Origin: Methylobacterium terricola
Lineage (GTDB): Bacteria > Pseudomonadota > Alphaproteobacteria > Rhizobiales > Beijerinckiaceae
NCBI RefSeq assembly: GCF_006151805.1
Contig: NZ_VDDA01000008.1
Location: forward strand, 1 to 64,000
Direction: 5' to 3'
DNA: 64,000 nucleotides
The position numbers and the translations under genes were made by a program. Positions within the stretch are counted from its first letter, which is position 1. Each line of letters starts with the position of its first letter. Below the pieces are notes generated by a model that worked only from the letters and a program-made list of their open reading frames with translations, did no database searches and had not been told where the DNA came from. Of this stretch, positions 1-9,129 are shown in pieces.

Positions 1-1
1 C

Positions 2-682
2 CAGGCCGGCTCGTCGGGTCCCGGCAAGGATCTGGCGGCACGTACCGCCGAGATCGTGTTCACGGCGAACCAGACCCTCGACGAGGCGGTCGAGTTCTCC
101 CGCGACCTCAAGGGCCGCATGGCGCGGTTCGGCCGCTCCCCCGACGACCTCAAGGTCATGCCGGGGCTGTTCCCGGTCGTCGGCCGCACCGAATCGGAGG
201 CGCGCGACAAGTTCGAGGAGTTGCAGGCGCTGATCGACCCGGTGGTGGGGCTGGCGCTGCTCAGCCGCATGGTCGGCCACGACCTCTCGGGCTTCGATCC
301 CGACGGCCCGGTGCCGGAACTGCCCGCGACCGAGGGCGCCAAGTCGCGCCAGCAGCTGATGCTCGATCTCGCCCGGCGCGAGGGGCTGAGCCTGCGCCAG
401 CTCTACCTGCGGATCGCCGGGGCGCGGGGCCATTCGCAGATCGTCGGCACGCCGGCCCAGATCGTCGACGAGATGGAGGCGCGGTTCCGGGCTGGCGGCG
501 CGGACGGCTTCAACATCATGCCGCCGACCCTGCCGGGCGGGCTCGACGACTTCATCGCACTGGTCCTGCCCGAGCTGCGCCGCCGCGGGCTGTTCCGTAA
601 CCAGTACGAGGGCCGGACCCTGCGGGCGCATCTCGGCTCGCGCCCACCCGCCGCCGGCCGATCGGCAAAGGCACCGGCTTGA
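2..682 (+). CDS. LLM-class flavin-dependent monooxygenase, NtaA/SnaA/DszA type (5' truncated by window edge)
   Basis: The reading frame is open from the first bases, so the true start lies upstream; 226 C-terminal residues are visible out of a usual 440-460. It opens with the family motif QAGSSGPG followed by a spaced AAR..AE stretch, and ends with the typical GGADGFNIMPP segment and a VLPELRRRG tail, as in the paralogues at 881, 3293 and 6029. Family members use FMNH2 from a partner reductase to oxidise nitrogen- or sulfur-containing organics (nitrilotriacetate, pristinamycin IIA, dibenzothiophene sulfone). No flavin reductase is visible in the window. The substrate cannot be read from sequence; the neighbourhood suggests an organosulfur compound. 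Confidence 0.85.
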   Translation, partial: QAGSSGPGKDLAARTAEIVFTANQTLDEAVEFSRDLKGRMARFGRSPDDLKVMPGLFPVVGRTESEARDKFEELQALIDPVVGLALLSRMVGHDLSGFDPDGPVPELPATEGAKSRQQLMLDLARREGLSLRQLYLRIAGARGHSQIVGTPAQIVDEMEARFRAGGADGFNIMPPTLPGGLDDFIALVLPELRRRGLFRNQYEGRTLRAHLGSRPPAAGRSAKAPA

Positions 683-769
683 CGTCGCTCCTCGTGGCAG
701 GTCCCCGGGGAGCGTCGTTGCGAGATCGTGTGGCGAGAGATCCATCGGCGATACCGCGGTCGGAGACGC

Positions 770-812
770 CAGGTGCATAGTCGATAATTTTGATAAACTA
801 ATTTGACTCGTG
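770..812 (+). promoter_or_regulatory. AT-rich candidate promoter before the monooxygenase at 881
   Basis: A short AT-rich patch (GATAATTTTGATAAACTAAT and flanks) interrupts very GC-rich sequence about 70-110 bases upstream of the start at 881. It is the only plausible promoter-like segment in the 198-base gap. No clear -35/-10 pair or operator could be assigned, so this is a composition-based call. Confidence 0.3.
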
Positions 813-880
813 TGCCCTCATCGGCGACATCGTCCGTGAGACGCCGCCGCGAGCCGCGGTGAGGGGATTCGGTCGAGACC

Positions 881-2251
881 ATGACGATGCGCCGCGAGCT
901 TCGCCTGAACGCCTTCCAGATGGCTGCCCCGTCGCACAATTGGGCCGGCCTGTGGCGCCACCCGCGCGACACCCAGGCCGAGTACAACACGCTGTCGTGG
1001 TGGACGGACCTGGCACAGACGGCGGAGCGTGGCTTCCTCGACGGGCTGTTCATCGCCGACGTGTTCGGCCTCTACGACGTCTATGCCGGCAATGGCGACG
1101 CCGCGCTCCTCGCCGGCGCCCAGGCGCCCAACGCCGACCCGATCCTCGCGGTCTCGGCGATGGCGCACGTCACGCGCCATCTCGGCTTCGGCATCACCTC
1201 GAACCTGACCTACGACCACCCGTTCCAGTTCGCCCGCCGCTTCACGACGCTCGACCACCTCACCGGGGGCCGCCTCGGCTGGAACATCGTGACGGGCTAC
1301 CTCGACAGCGGCGCCCGCGGCATGGGATTGCCGGTCTCGCGCGACCACGACCAGCGCTACGAGGCGGCCGAGGACTTCATGGCGGCCGTCTACAAGCTGT
1401 GGGAGGGCTCCTGGGAGGACGGCGCGGTCGTGCGGGACCGGGCGGCGGGCGTGTTCACGCGGCCCGACAAGGTGCATCGCGTCGTGCATGACGGCCCGTA
1501 CTACAAGGTCGATGCGCGCCACCTCGCCGAGCCCTCGCCGCAGCGAACGCCGGTCCTCTATCAGGCCGGCACCTCGGAGCGGGGCGTGCGCTTCGCCGGG
1601 CGGCACGCCGAGAGCGTCTTCCTCAACGGCCCGACGAAACCCGCCGCCGCGAAGGCGGTGCGAAGCGTGCGCGAGGCGGCCCGGGAGGCGGGGCGCGACC
1701 CGTACGACGTCCTGACCTTCCTCGGCGCCACCGTGATCGTCGCTCCGACCTCGGCCGAGGCCCGCGACCTGCGCGACGAGTACCGGAGCTACATCGACGC
1801 GGCGGGCCAGCTGGCGCTCGTCTCCGGCTGGACCGGGATCGACCTCTCGGGCCTGTCCCTCGACGATCCCCTCGCCTTCCGGCGCACCCACGCGATCCGC
1901 TCGACGGTGGAGAACCTCACCCGTGCCGAGCGCCCGACCCTGGTGCGCGACCTCCTCGACTTCACGCCGGCCGGCGCGCGGGCGGCTTTGGTGGTCGGCT
2001 CGGCCAGCGAGGTCGCCGACGAGCTCCTGTCCTGGGTGGACGATACGGATGTGGACGGCTTCAACCTCGTGCGCACGGTGATGCCGGAATCGCTCGACGC
2101 GGTGGTGACCCTGCTCGTGCCCGAGTTGCAGGCCCGCGGCGTGTTCAAGACCGCCTATCGCGAGGGGACGTTGCGGGAGAAGCTGTTTTCCGGACGCGGC
2201 GCGCAGCTGGCCGACAGCCATCCCGGCGCCGGCTTTCGCCGGAAGCGATGA
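881..2251 (+). CDS. LLM-class flavin-dependent monooxygenase, NtaA/SnaA/DszA family
   Basis: 456 residues, the normal full length for this FMNH2-dependent two-component monooxygenase family. Visible family motifs are GGRLGWNIVTG near residues 129-139, which lines the flavin pocket, QAGTS at 228-232, and DGFNLV near the C terminus. The start is the ATG whose product opens MTMRRELRLNAF. It begins a same-strand run of monooxygenases, acetyltransferases, an amidohydrolase and an amino-acid importer. In Bacillus yxeK or cmoJ contexts such enzymes open the C-S bond of N-acetyl S-substituted cysteines; that role is inferred here from neighbours. A DszA-like sulfone or NtaA-like amine substrate is the alternative. 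Confidence 0.9.
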   Translation: MTMRRELRLNAFQMAAPSHNWAGLWRHPRDTQAEYNTLSWWTDLAQTAERGFLDGLFIADVFGLYDVYAGNGDAALLAGAQAPNADPILAVSAMAHVTRHLGFGITSNLTYDHPFQFARRFTTLDHLTGGRLGWNIVTGYLDSGARGMGLPVSRDHDQRYEAAEDFMAAVYKLWEGSWEDGAVVRDRAAGVFTRPDKVHRVVHDGPYYKVDARHLAEPSPQRTPVLYQAGTSERGVRFAGRHAESVFLNGPTKPAAAKAVRSVREAAREAGRDPYDVLTFLGATVIVAPTSAEARDLRDEYRSYIDAAGQLALVSGWTGIDLSGLSLDDPLAFRRTHAIRSTVENLTRAERPTLVRDLLDFTPAGARAALVVGSASEVADELLSWVDDTDVDGFNLVRTVMPESLDAVVTLLVPELQARGVFKTAYREGTLREKLFSGRGAQLADSHPGAGFRRKR

Positions 2252-2605
2252 GGCGCTGCGGACGCGACTCGTGCTTCGTCCGAACCGCGCGGCGATCGCG
2301 GATGGATGGCGGGATTCCCACGTGGGCCGGTACTGGCAGCCTGTTCGTCCTTCGAATCCACGCAAAAAGAGAGATCGCTTTCATTGACGCGGTCCGCGAT
2401 ACTGGTCGAATATCTCGATAGTTGAAAAATCCAGATCGCAGGATTCTTCCAGAAACGCCCCTGCTAGGTGCGAGATAAGTCCTGGCAGATCTGCGATGAC
2501 CATCATCAACACGGACGTGGCGCGGCGAGCTGCTTCGACCGACGTCGTCCGATGCCTGCGCGCCGGCGCGCCCCTGTGCCGAATTCCCCGATCCCGGAGC
2601 CCACC
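2252..2605. other. Intergenic region, 354 bases, no gene recognised
   Basis: The gap between a monooxygenase and an acetyltransferase. An upstream extension of the acetyltransferase frame exists from 2468 but has no homology-like content, and the family start is at 2606. The stretch 2385-2470 is moderately AT-rich and may hold a promoter for the acetyltransferase. No terminator-like hairpin, repeat or RNA gene was seen. Confidence 0.5.
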
Positions 2606-3226
2606 ATGACCGACGTCATCGTCCGCTCGTCCCCCCTGGAGCCTGCCGCCCAACCCCTCCTCGACGGGCTGGTGGCCGAGTATGACGGCCGGTACGGCGC
2701 GGTGAACCGGCCGGGCGGCGCCCGGGCCGAGATCCTGCGCTACCCCGCCGAGGCCTATCGCCCGCCGCTCGGGGACTTCCTGCTCGTCGTGCGCGACGGA
2801 GAGACGATCGCCGGTGGCGCGTTCATGAGCCACGACGACGTGACGGTCGAACTCAAGCGCATCTGGACCCGGCCCGACCTGCGGCGCCAGGGGCTCGCCA
2901 AGCGTGTGGTCCAGGCCCTCGAGGACAGTGCCCTGTGGCTCGGCTACACTCGGGCCTACCTCACGACGGGGTTTCGCCAGCCGGAGGCGACGGCGCTCTA
3001 CGCCTCCCTCGGCTACCGGCCGCTCTTCGATGGTGCCGCCGACCCGCTGCTGTACCGCTCCCTGCCGTTCGAGAAAGCCCTGGGTTCGAGCGTCGGCCTC
3101 ACCACCCCGGCCTACCCACCCGCCGCGTCGTTCGAGGCGGCAACCGCCCGCGTCAACGCTCTGAAGGCGGAGCAGGAGCAACGGCTCCTCGCCCGCATCG
3201 CAGCGCATCAGGCGCGGGCCGCCTGA
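2606..3226 (+). CDS. GNAT-family N-acetyltransferase
   Basis: 206 residues. Acetyl-CoA-binding motif A is plain: a beta strand VELKRIWTRPDLR followed by RRQGLAK at residues 93-99. The C-terminal GNAT pattern GFRQPEATALYASLGY follows. A further ~40 residues (charged, KAEQEQRLLARI) form a C-terminal extension absent from the second copy at 8571. The start MTDVIVRSSP aligns with that paralogue (MPDLFVSTTP), so the in-frame upstream codons are not used. In S-alkylcysteine salvage operons a GNAT enzyme (YxeL/SnaA role) N-acetylates the imported amino acid before oxidation, and the adjacent monooxygenase and amidohydrolase genes fit that scheme. The substrate is inferred. Confidence 0.85.
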   Translation: MTDVIVRSSPLEPAAQPLLDGLVAEYDGRYGAVNRPGGARAEILRYPAEAYRPPLGDFLLVVRDGETIAGGAFMSHDDVTVELKRIWTRPDLRRQGLAKRVVQALEDSALWLGYTRAYLTTGFRQPEATALYASLGYRPLFDGAADPLLYRSLPFEKALGSSVGLTTPAYPPAASFEAATARVNALKAEQEQRLLARIAAHQARAA

Positions 3227-3292
3227 TCCCGTCGTCACGCCCACCTGCACACCAATCCGCCGCGTCGCCGGCGGGCCTCGCCCGGAACCCCC

Positions 3293-4606
3293 ATGGCCCT
3301 GCCCCGTCCCCGCCGGCTCAAGACCCTCGTCGGCGCCCCCACTCTCGTCGCGGCGGCGAACGACGCGGATCCCGGCCACGGCCTGCGCCGCGCGGTCGCG
3401 CTCGCCCGCAAGGCCGAGGCCGAGCGGATCACCGGCCTCTTCACGGCCGACTTGCTGCAGATCGATCCCGCAGGCCTTGCCGGAACCGCCGGCGTGCAGG
3501 AGCCGCTGATCGCGCTCGCCGCGCTCAGCCAGGCGACCTCCCGAATCGGGCTGGTGGCGACGGTCTCGACCACCTTCCACCACCCCTTCAACCTCGCCCG
3601 ACAGCTCGCCACCCTCGACCACGTCAGCGGCGGCCGCGCCGCCTGGAACGCCGTGACCTCCTCGGTCGGCGAGGAGAATTTCGGCGACTCCCTGCCGGAC
3701 CCCGAGTCGCGCTACGACCGGGCCGCCGAGTTCATCGCGGTCGTCAACGCCCTGTTCGACGCCAACGCGCGCGACGCGGTCGCCCGGAAGGCGTCGGGCG
3801 CGATTGCGGTCGATCCGTCGAAGTTTCACCGCATCGACCATCGCGGCCGGCACTTCACGGTCGCCGGTCCGCTCAACGTGCCGCCGTTGCCGCAGGGGCG
3901 CCCGGTCCAGTTCCAGGCCGGGCAGTCGGAGGCGGGCGTGTCCGTCGGCGCCGCCCATGCCGAGGTGGTCTACACCTCGCAGCCGAGCTTCGAAGGCGCC
4001 GTCGCCTTCACGGCCGAGCTGCGCCGGCGCGCCGCCGCCTCTGGGCGTGGGCTCGGCCTGCCCTTCGTGATAAATTCCTTCCATGGCCTCATCGGCGAGT
4101 CCGAGGCCGATGTCGGCCGGCGCCTCGCCGAGAAGCACGCCCGGATCGACTACGACCAGGGCCGGCTCAAGCTCGCCGACATGCTGGGCGGGGAGATCGA
4201 CCTGTCGGGTCTTCCCCTCGACGCGCCCCTTCCCGCGTCGCTGCTGCCGGAGGTGACGCGCATCAACCGCCGGCGCGGCCGGGCCGAGATCTTCCGCCGC
4301 TATGCCGAGCAGGGATTGCCGCTGCGCCGGCTCATCATCGAGGCGCAGGAGACCGGCCACTGGTCGGTCGCCGGCACCCCCGAGCAACTGGCCGACGCCC
4401 TCGAGGAGCGCTACCGCGCCGGGATCCTCGACGTCGTCACCCTGCACGGGCTCGGCAACCCGGATCAGGAAGATCTCCTGATCAACGGTCTCATGCCCGA
4501 GCTGCGGCGCCGCGGCCTGATCGACATCGACTATCTCGGCGAGGATTTCCGCTCCAACCTCGAATTGCCGCCGCTCGCCGGCGCGGATCTCATCAGCGCG
4601 GCCTAG
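3293..4606 (+). CDS. LLM-class flavin-dependent monooxygenase, NtaA/SnaA/DszA family
   Basis: 437 residues. Family signatures are SGGRAAWNAVTS around residues 112-122 and QAGQSEAG starting at residue 208. The C-terminal half carries ELRRRGLIDIDY, matching the tails of its paralogues. It diverges from the copies at 881 and 6029 mainly in the N-terminal 40 residues, which are short and lack the MNAWRHP-type motif, so substrate specificity probably differs. It lies 66 bases after the acetyltransferase and is likely co-transcribed. Expected to need reduced FMN from an unlinked reductase. Confidence 0.88.
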   Translation: MALPRPRRLKTLVGAPTLVAAANDADPGHGLRRAVALARKAEAERITGLFTADLLQIDPAGLAGTAGVQEPLIALAALSQATSRIGLVATVSTTFHHPFNLARQLATLDHVSGGRAAWNAVTSSVGEENFGDSLPDPESRYDRAAEFIAVVNALFDANARDAVARKASGAIAVDPSKFHRIDHRGRHFTVAGPLNVPPLPQGRPVQFQAGQSEAGVSVGAAHAEVVYTSQPSFEGAVAFTAELRRRAAASGRGLGLPFVINSFHGLIGESEADVGRRLAEKHARIDYDQGRLKLADMLGGEIDLSGLPLDAPLPASLLPEVTRINRRRGRAEIFRRYAEQGLPLRRLIIEAQETGHWSVAGTPEQLADALEERYRAGILDVVTLHGLGNPDQEDLLINGLMPELRRRGLIDIDYLGEDFRSNLELPPLAGADLISAA

Positions 4607-5020
4607 GAGAAGATCCTCCCGGTTTCACACCGGCCGGCAAAGCGCTCTGCCCTGTCGTTGCCGATCTTTGGAAGCGGGTTTCGTTGACGACAGGCGACGA
4701 CAAGGAAGATAATCGCATCAATTCACGACAGATGCTTCGTAATCGCGCGGCTCGGTTTTTCAAACTGCTTCGCCGATCGCGACGAATGCTTGACGCGCAA
4801 CGCCCCAACCGTGGCGCGGGAGACCGGTACAACCCGCCATGATCCTGATCGCGCTCCTCACCTCGATCGCCGGGCCGCGGCACGGACGCGCCGAGGCGTC
4901 GGCGCCCGGACCGGACGCGAACCGGCCTCCCCCGACCGAGCCTGGGGCCGCCGCCTCCGATCGCAGCAGCCCGTGCGGGACCCTCGCGGCACCGCGCCGT
5001 TCCGACCGTCCGAGTTCCCG
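4607..5020. other. Intergenic region, 414 bases, no gene supported
   Basis: The region contains a moderately AT-rich stretch at about 4690-4770 that could carry a promoter for the downstream genes. A 61-codon frame from the ATG at 4839 opens MILIALLTSIAG but quickly becomes proline/arginine-rich shadow sequence and is not called. No convincing hairpin terminator or operator was identified. Confidence 0.45.
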
Positions 5021-6010
5021 ATGAGCTATCGCCTGAGCCTCCTCGACAAGAGCCCGCTGCTGCCCGGCGAGCCGGCCACCGCCGCATTGCAGCGCACGAT
5101 CGTGCTGGCGCAAGCGGCCGAACGCCTCGGCTACGCACGCTTCTGGGTGGCGGAGCACCACGCCAATCCGGGTCTCGCCGGCACCGCGCCAGAGGTTCTG
5201 ATCGCGCATCTCGCCGCCCGCACCCAGCGCATCCGTCTCGGATCCGGCGGCGTGCTCCTGCCGCATTACAGCCCCTACAAGGTCGCCGAGACCTTCAACC
5301 TGCTCGCCGCCCTGGCACCGAACCGGATCGACCTCGGCATCGGCAAGGCCCCGGGAGGCCTGCCCGACGCGACCCGCGCCCTGCGGCGGCTGCACGATCC
5401 GGCAGAGCTTACCGCCTTCGAAGACCTCCTCGCCGAACTCGACCGCTACCTCGCCCCCCCCGAGACGGGGTCCTTGCGCGCCCTGCCGACGCCGCCCGCG
5501 GTTCCGGAGCGCATCCTGCTGGGCGCCAGCCCCGACAGCGCACGCACGGCCGCAGCGCTCGGCTGGCGCTTCGTCTATGCCGGCCAGCTCAACGGCGATC
5601 CGCGGGCGATCGAGGCGAGCCTGGAAGCCTACGCGCAGGCCGGCGCCCCGGCCCCGCCCCTTCTCGCCGTCACCGCGCTGGCGGCTGCGACCACCGAGGA
5701 GGCACGGGCGCTGACCGACCCGCTCCAGGTGGTGCGGGTCACGCTGCCCGACGGCCAGAGCGTCAATCTCGGCAGCGAGGCGCAAGCCGCGGAATTCGCC
5801 CGGCAGGCCGGTGCCGCCTCCTACCGGACCGAGGCCCGCCGGCCGCACGTGCTGTCGGGCACCGCCGGGCACGTCCGGGCCGAGTTCGACCAACTCCACG
5901 CCCGCTTCGGCATCGAGGAGTTCGTGATCGATACGCCGCCTTCCGCCACGGCTCAGCGCCTCGCCTCCGTGACCCTGCTCGCGGGCGACGCCCCGGCGCT
6001 GGCGGCCTGA
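5021..6010 (+). CDS. LLM-class flavin-dependent oxidoreductase, MsnO8/luciferase-like family
   Basis: 329 residues, shorter than the NtaA group and typical of the MsnO8 subfamily. The N terminus MSYRLSLLDKSPL, the motif FWVAEHHANPGLAGTAPEVL near residue 41 and LGIGKAPGG are characteristic. The annotated start is the ATG at 5021, since all recognisable homology begins there although the frame is open upstream. In Bacillus the comparable protein is YtmO/CmoO of the S-methylcysteine operon, which also combines an NtaA-type monooxygenase, an acetyltransferase and an amidohydrolase. That analogy, not sequence alone, suggests a part in organosulfur breakdown. It is followed after 18 bases by another monooxygenase. 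Confidence 0.87.
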   Translation: MSYRLSLLDKSPLLPGEPATAALQRTIVLAQAAERLGYARFWVAEHHANPGLAGTAPEVLIAHLAARTQRIRLGSGGVLLPHYSPYKVAETFNLLAALAPNRIDLGIGKAPGGLPDATRALRRLHDPAELTAFEDLLAELDRYLAPPETGSLRALPTPPAVPERILLGASPDSARTAAALGWRFVYAGQLNGDPRAIEASLEAYAQAGAPAPPLLAVTALAAATTEEARALTDPLQVVRVTLPDGQSVNLGSEAQAAEFARQAGAASYRTEARRPHVLSGTAGHVRAEFDQLHARFGIEEFVIDTPPSATAQRLASVTLLAGDAPALAA

Positions 6011-6028
6011 GAATTCGAGAGCCATGCG

Positions 6029-7375
6029 ATGACCCAGACCCGTCTCACCTTCGGCCTGATGCTCCAGGGCGGCGGCAGCCACATGAATGCGTGGCGCCAC
6101 CCGAGCAACCCGGTCGATGCCAGCGTCAACCTCGACTTCTTCATCCGCAACGCCCGCAAGGCGGAAGCGAACGGCATCGCCTTCGCGTTCGTGGCCGACG
6201 GGCTCTACATCAACGAGAAGTCGATCCCGCACTTCCTCAATCGCTTCGAGCCGCTGACCATCCTGTCGGCGCTGGCGGCGAGCACCGAAACACTCGGCCT
6301 CGTCGGCACGGTCTCGACCTCCTACAGCGACCCCTTCACCATCGCCCGGCAATTCGCCTCGCTCGACCTGATCAGCGGCGGCCGGGCCGGCTGGAACGCC
6401 GTGACCTCGCCGCTGGAAGGCTCGGGGCGGAACTATAGCCGGCCGCATCCCGAGCACGCGCTCCGCTACGAGATCGCGGGCGAACACCTCGACGTCGTGA
6501 AGGGCCTGTGGGATTCCTGGGATGACGACGCCTTCCCGCGCGACCGCGAGACCGGCCGCTTCTTCGATCCCGACAAGCTGCACCGCCTCGACCACACGGG
6601 GCGCTTCTTCCAGGTCGAAGGCCCGCTCAACATCCAGCGCTCGGCCCAAGGCCAGCCGGTGGTGTTCCAGGCCGGCTCGTCGGAGGCCGGCATCGGGCTC
6701 GCCGGGCGCCACGCCGACGCGGTCTTCGCCAACCACGTGCCGCTCCCCGAGGCGCAGAGCCTCTACCGCAGCCTCAAGGCGAGCGCGGTCGCCCATGGCC
6801 GCCGGGCCGACGACCTCAAGGTCTTCCCCGGCGCCGGCCCGATCGTCGGGCGGACCAAGGCCGAGGCCGAGGAGAAGTACCGGGCGATCCGCGACCTGAT
6901 CTCGATCGACGATGCGCTCGCCTATCTCGGCCGCTTCTTCGATCACCACGATTTTTCCGCCTACCCGCTCGACGCGCCCTTCCCTGACCTCGGCGAGATC
7001 GGCCGCAACAGCTTCCGCTCCACCACCGACCGCATCAAGCGCAACGCCGGCGAGAAGGGCCAGACCCTGCGCGAGGCAGCGCTCGAGGCGGCGACCCCGC
7101 GCACCGACCTGGTCGGCTCGGCCGAGGCGGTCGCGGCTGAGCTGATCGCCCGCGTCGAGCAGGGGGCGGCGGACGGCTTCGTGCTGGGCTTTCCCGTCAT
7201 CGGCCAGGGCCTCGACGACTTCGTCGACCTCGTGATCCCGGTGCTGGAGGCGCGCGGCGTCTACGATCGCACGCTTCCCGGAAAAACCCTGCGCGACCAC
7301 CTCGGCCTCCCGCGTCGCGAAAGCCGCTACGCCGCCGAGGACGCGGCGCCCGCGCGCCGGGCGGGCGGGCGATGA
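6029..7375 (+). CDS. LLM-class flavin-dependent monooxygenase, NtaA/SnaA/DszA family
   Basis: 448 residues with complete family signatures: HMNAWRHP near the N terminus, SGGRAGWNAVTS around 116-126, QAGSSEAG about residue 215, and GAADGFVLGFP near the end. Its stop codon overlaps the start of the M20 amidohydrolase by four bases (ATGA), so the two are translationally coupled. In the Bacillus yxeK-yxeP arrangement the monooxygenase oxidises an N-acetyl S-substituted cysteine and the M20 enzyme removes the acetyl group, so the coupling is strong contextual support for that pathway. The exact substrate remains inferred. Confidence 0.9.
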   Translation: MTQTRLTFGLMLQGGGSHMNAWRHPSNPVDASVNLDFFIRNARKAEANGIAFAFVADGLYINEKSIPHFLNRFEPLTILSALAASTETLGLVGTVSTSYSDPFTIARQFASLDLISGGRAGWNAVTSPLEGSGRNYSRPHPEHALRYEIAGEHLDVVKGLWDSWDDDAFPRDRETGRFFDPDKLHRLDHTGRFFQVEGPLNIQRSAQGQPVVFQAGSSEAGIGLAGRHADAVFANHVPLPEAQSLYRSLKASAVAHGRRADDLKVFPGAGPIVGRTKAEAEEKYRAIRDLISIDDALAYLGRFFDHHDFSAYPLDAPFPDLGEIGRNSFRSTTDRIKRNAGEKGQTLREAALEAATPRTDLVGSAEAVAAELIARVEQGAADGFVLGFPVIGQGLDDFVDLVIPVLEARGVYDRTLPGKTLRDHLGLPRRESRYAAEDAAPARRAGGR

Positions 7376-8550
7376 CGATCCGGACGGGTGAACTTCAGCG
7401 GGGGATCGACCCCGGCATCCTCGCGACGCTCTCCGAGTTCACGGCCTTGCGTCGGGACTTGCACCGGCACCCGGAACTCGCCTTCCGGGAGACCCGCACG
7501 AGCAGCCTCGTGGCCGAACGGCTGAACGCCTGGGGCTACGCCGTGACGGCCGGGCTCGGGGGCACCGGGGTGGTCGGGGTGCTGCGGAAGGGGAACGGCG
7601 CGCGCCGGCTCGGTCTGCGGGCCGACATGGACGCGCTGCCGATCCGCGAGCGCACCGGCCTGCCCTATGCCAGCGCCACGGACGGCGCGATGCATGCCTG
7701 CGGCCATGACGGCCACACCACGATCCTGCTCGCTGCCGCCCGGCGCCTCGCCGAGGCCGAGTTCTCCGGCACGCTGACGCTGATCTTCCAGCCCGCCGAA
7801 GAGATCGGCGCCGGGGCGCGGACGCTGCTGGGCGAGGGCCTGTTCGAGCGCTTCCCGGTCGACGCGGTGTTCGGCCTGCACAACTGGCCTGGCGTCCCGC
7901 GCGGCCAGTTCGGCTTCGTCGCCGGGCCGGCGATGGCGGCGGTGGACAAGGCGACGATCCGGATCGTCGGCCGCGGCGGCCACGGCGCCTCGCCCCACGA
8001 GACCGTCGATCCGGTGGTGGCGGCATCCTCCATCGTGCTCGCGCTGCAGAGCGTGGTGTCGCGCAACGTCGATCCGCGCGAGGCGGCGGTGGTCAGCGTC
8101 GGGGCCATCCACGGTGGCGAAGCCTCGAACGTGATCCCCGACAGCGTCGACCTCACGCTCACCATCCGCAGCTTCGAGCCGTCCGTGCGCGACCGGCTGG
8201 AAGAGCGGGTTTCCGCGATCGCCCGCGCCCAGGCCGAGAGCTACGGCGCTCAGGCAGAGGTCGACTACCGCCGCGGCCTGCCGCCCCTGCGCAACCACCC
8301 GGCGGAGACCGCCTTCGCCCGCGAGGTCGCCCTCGCGACCTTCGGGCCGGAGCGCGTGGCGGACGAGTTCCGCCCGCGGATGGCGAGCGAGGACTTCGCC
8401 CACCTGGTGGCGGCGCGTCCCGGCAGCTTCCTCTTCGTCGGCAACGGCGACGGGCCGCCGCTGCACAGCCCGGACTACGACTTCGACGACGCCCTGATCG
8501 CGCCTGCCGCGAGCTACTGGGTCCGCCTCGCCGAAACCTTCCTCGCCTGA
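7372..8550 (+). CDS. M20-family amidohydrolase (hippurate hydrolase / N-acyl-amino-acid deacetylase type)
   Basis: 392 residues, the usual length of the M20D aminoacylase-like group. Metal-binding motif HACGHDGH spans residues 108-115, QPAEEIGAGA supplies the catalytic glutamates, GLHNWPG is the conserved histidine loop, and ASEDFAHL near the C terminus supplies another ligand. The lid-domain motif GGHGASPHE is present. It shares the ATGA overlap with the upstream monooxygenase and is followed by a GNAT gene after 20 bases. Expected to be a cytoplasmic deacetylase releasing a free amino acid (YxeP/YtnL role), which makes sense with acetyltransferase and oxidase neighbours. An IAA-amino-acid hydrolase activity is the alternative. 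Confidence 0.92.
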   Translation: MTIRTGELQRGIDPGILATLSEFTALRRDLHRHPELAFRETRTSSLVAERLNAWGYAVTAGLGGTGVVGVLRKGNGARRLGLRADMDALPIRERTGLPYASATDGAMHACGHDGHTTILLAAARRLAEAEFSGTLTLIFQPAEEIGAGARTLLGEGLFERFPVDAVFGLHNWPGVPRGQFGFVAGPAMAAVDKATIRIVGRGGHGASPHETVDPVVAASSIVLALQSVVSRNVDPREAAVVSVGAIHGGEASNVIPDSVDLTLTIRSFEPSVRDRLEERVSAIARAQAESYGAQAEVDYRRGLPPLRNHPAETAFAREVALATFGPERVADEFRPRMASEDFAHLVAARPGSFLFVGNGDGPPLHSPDYDFDDALIAPAASYWVRLAETFLA

Positions 8551-8570
8551 TCCCGCGACTGGAGCGGCCC

Positions 8571-9092
8571 ATGCCCGACCTGTTCGTCTCGACCACGCCC
8601 CTCGACCCACGGGCGAAGCCCCTCGTCGACCAGCTGACGCAGGAATACGTCACCCGCTACGGCAGCTACTTCGGCGATCCGCCGGGCGCCGAGATGACCC
8701 GCTACCCGCCCGAGGTTTTCGCAGGCCCGGACGGCCACTTCCTGCTCCTCCTGCGCGACGGCGTCGCGATCGCCGGGGGCGCGTTCAAGCGCTTCGACGC
8801 GCGGACCGCCGAGCTGAAGCGGGTCTGGACCGACACCGCCTTTCGCCGCCAGGGCCTGGCGCGCCGGGTCGTCGCGGAGCTGGAGGCCCAGGCCGTGCGG
8901 CAGGGCTACGTGCGGGCCACCCTCACGACGGGCTTTCGCCAGCCCGAGGCCAAGGGGCTCTATCTCGGCCTCGGCTATACGCCCCTGTTCGACCTCGACG
9001 TCGATCCCGAGACCTACGGCATCCTGCCCTTCGAGAAGGCGCTGCCGGGCGCCGCGCTGACGGATACCGGCCCGCAGCGCACAGCCGCCTGA
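8571..9092 (+). CDS. GNAT-family N-acetyltransferase
   Basis: 173 residues; paralogue of the enzyme at 2606, sharing TELKRVWT-like strand, FRRQGLARRV (residues 91-100) for acetyl-CoA pyrophosphate binding, and GFRQPEAKGLYLGLGY. It lacks the charged C-terminal tail of the other copy. A GGAGCGGCCC ribosome-binding region precedes the ATG. Placement immediately after the M20 deacetylase mirrors acetylation/deacetylation pairs in Bacillus S-alkylcysteine operons. Two acetyltransferases in one cluster suggests two related substrates or a duplicated module. Confidence 0.87.
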   Translation: MPDLFVSTTPLDPRAKPLVDQLTQEYVTRYGSYFGDPPGAEMTRYPPEVFAGPDGHFLLLLRDGVAIAGGAFKRFDARTAELKRVWTDTAFRRQGLARRVVAELEAQAVRQGYVRATLTTGFRQPEAKGLYLGLGYTPLFDLDVDPETYGILPFEKALPGAALTDTGPQRTAA

Positions 9093-9129
9093 TCGAACGA
9101 TCCCTCACTGTAGCCGAGCCCGATCCCCC

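Noticed and set aside
2330-2365. TTCGAATCC, T-loop-like sequence
   Set aside because: Upstream bases do not fold into the other arms of a tRNA cloverleaf.
818-2365. Long - strand frame opposite the monooxygenase gene at 881
   Set aside because: High GC creates long antisense frames; the + strand frame carries clear family motifs.
4839-5024. Small open frame opening MILIALLTSIAG
   Set aside because: Only the first dozen residues look signal-like; the remainder is proline/arginine-rich and ends just past the start of the downstream gene.
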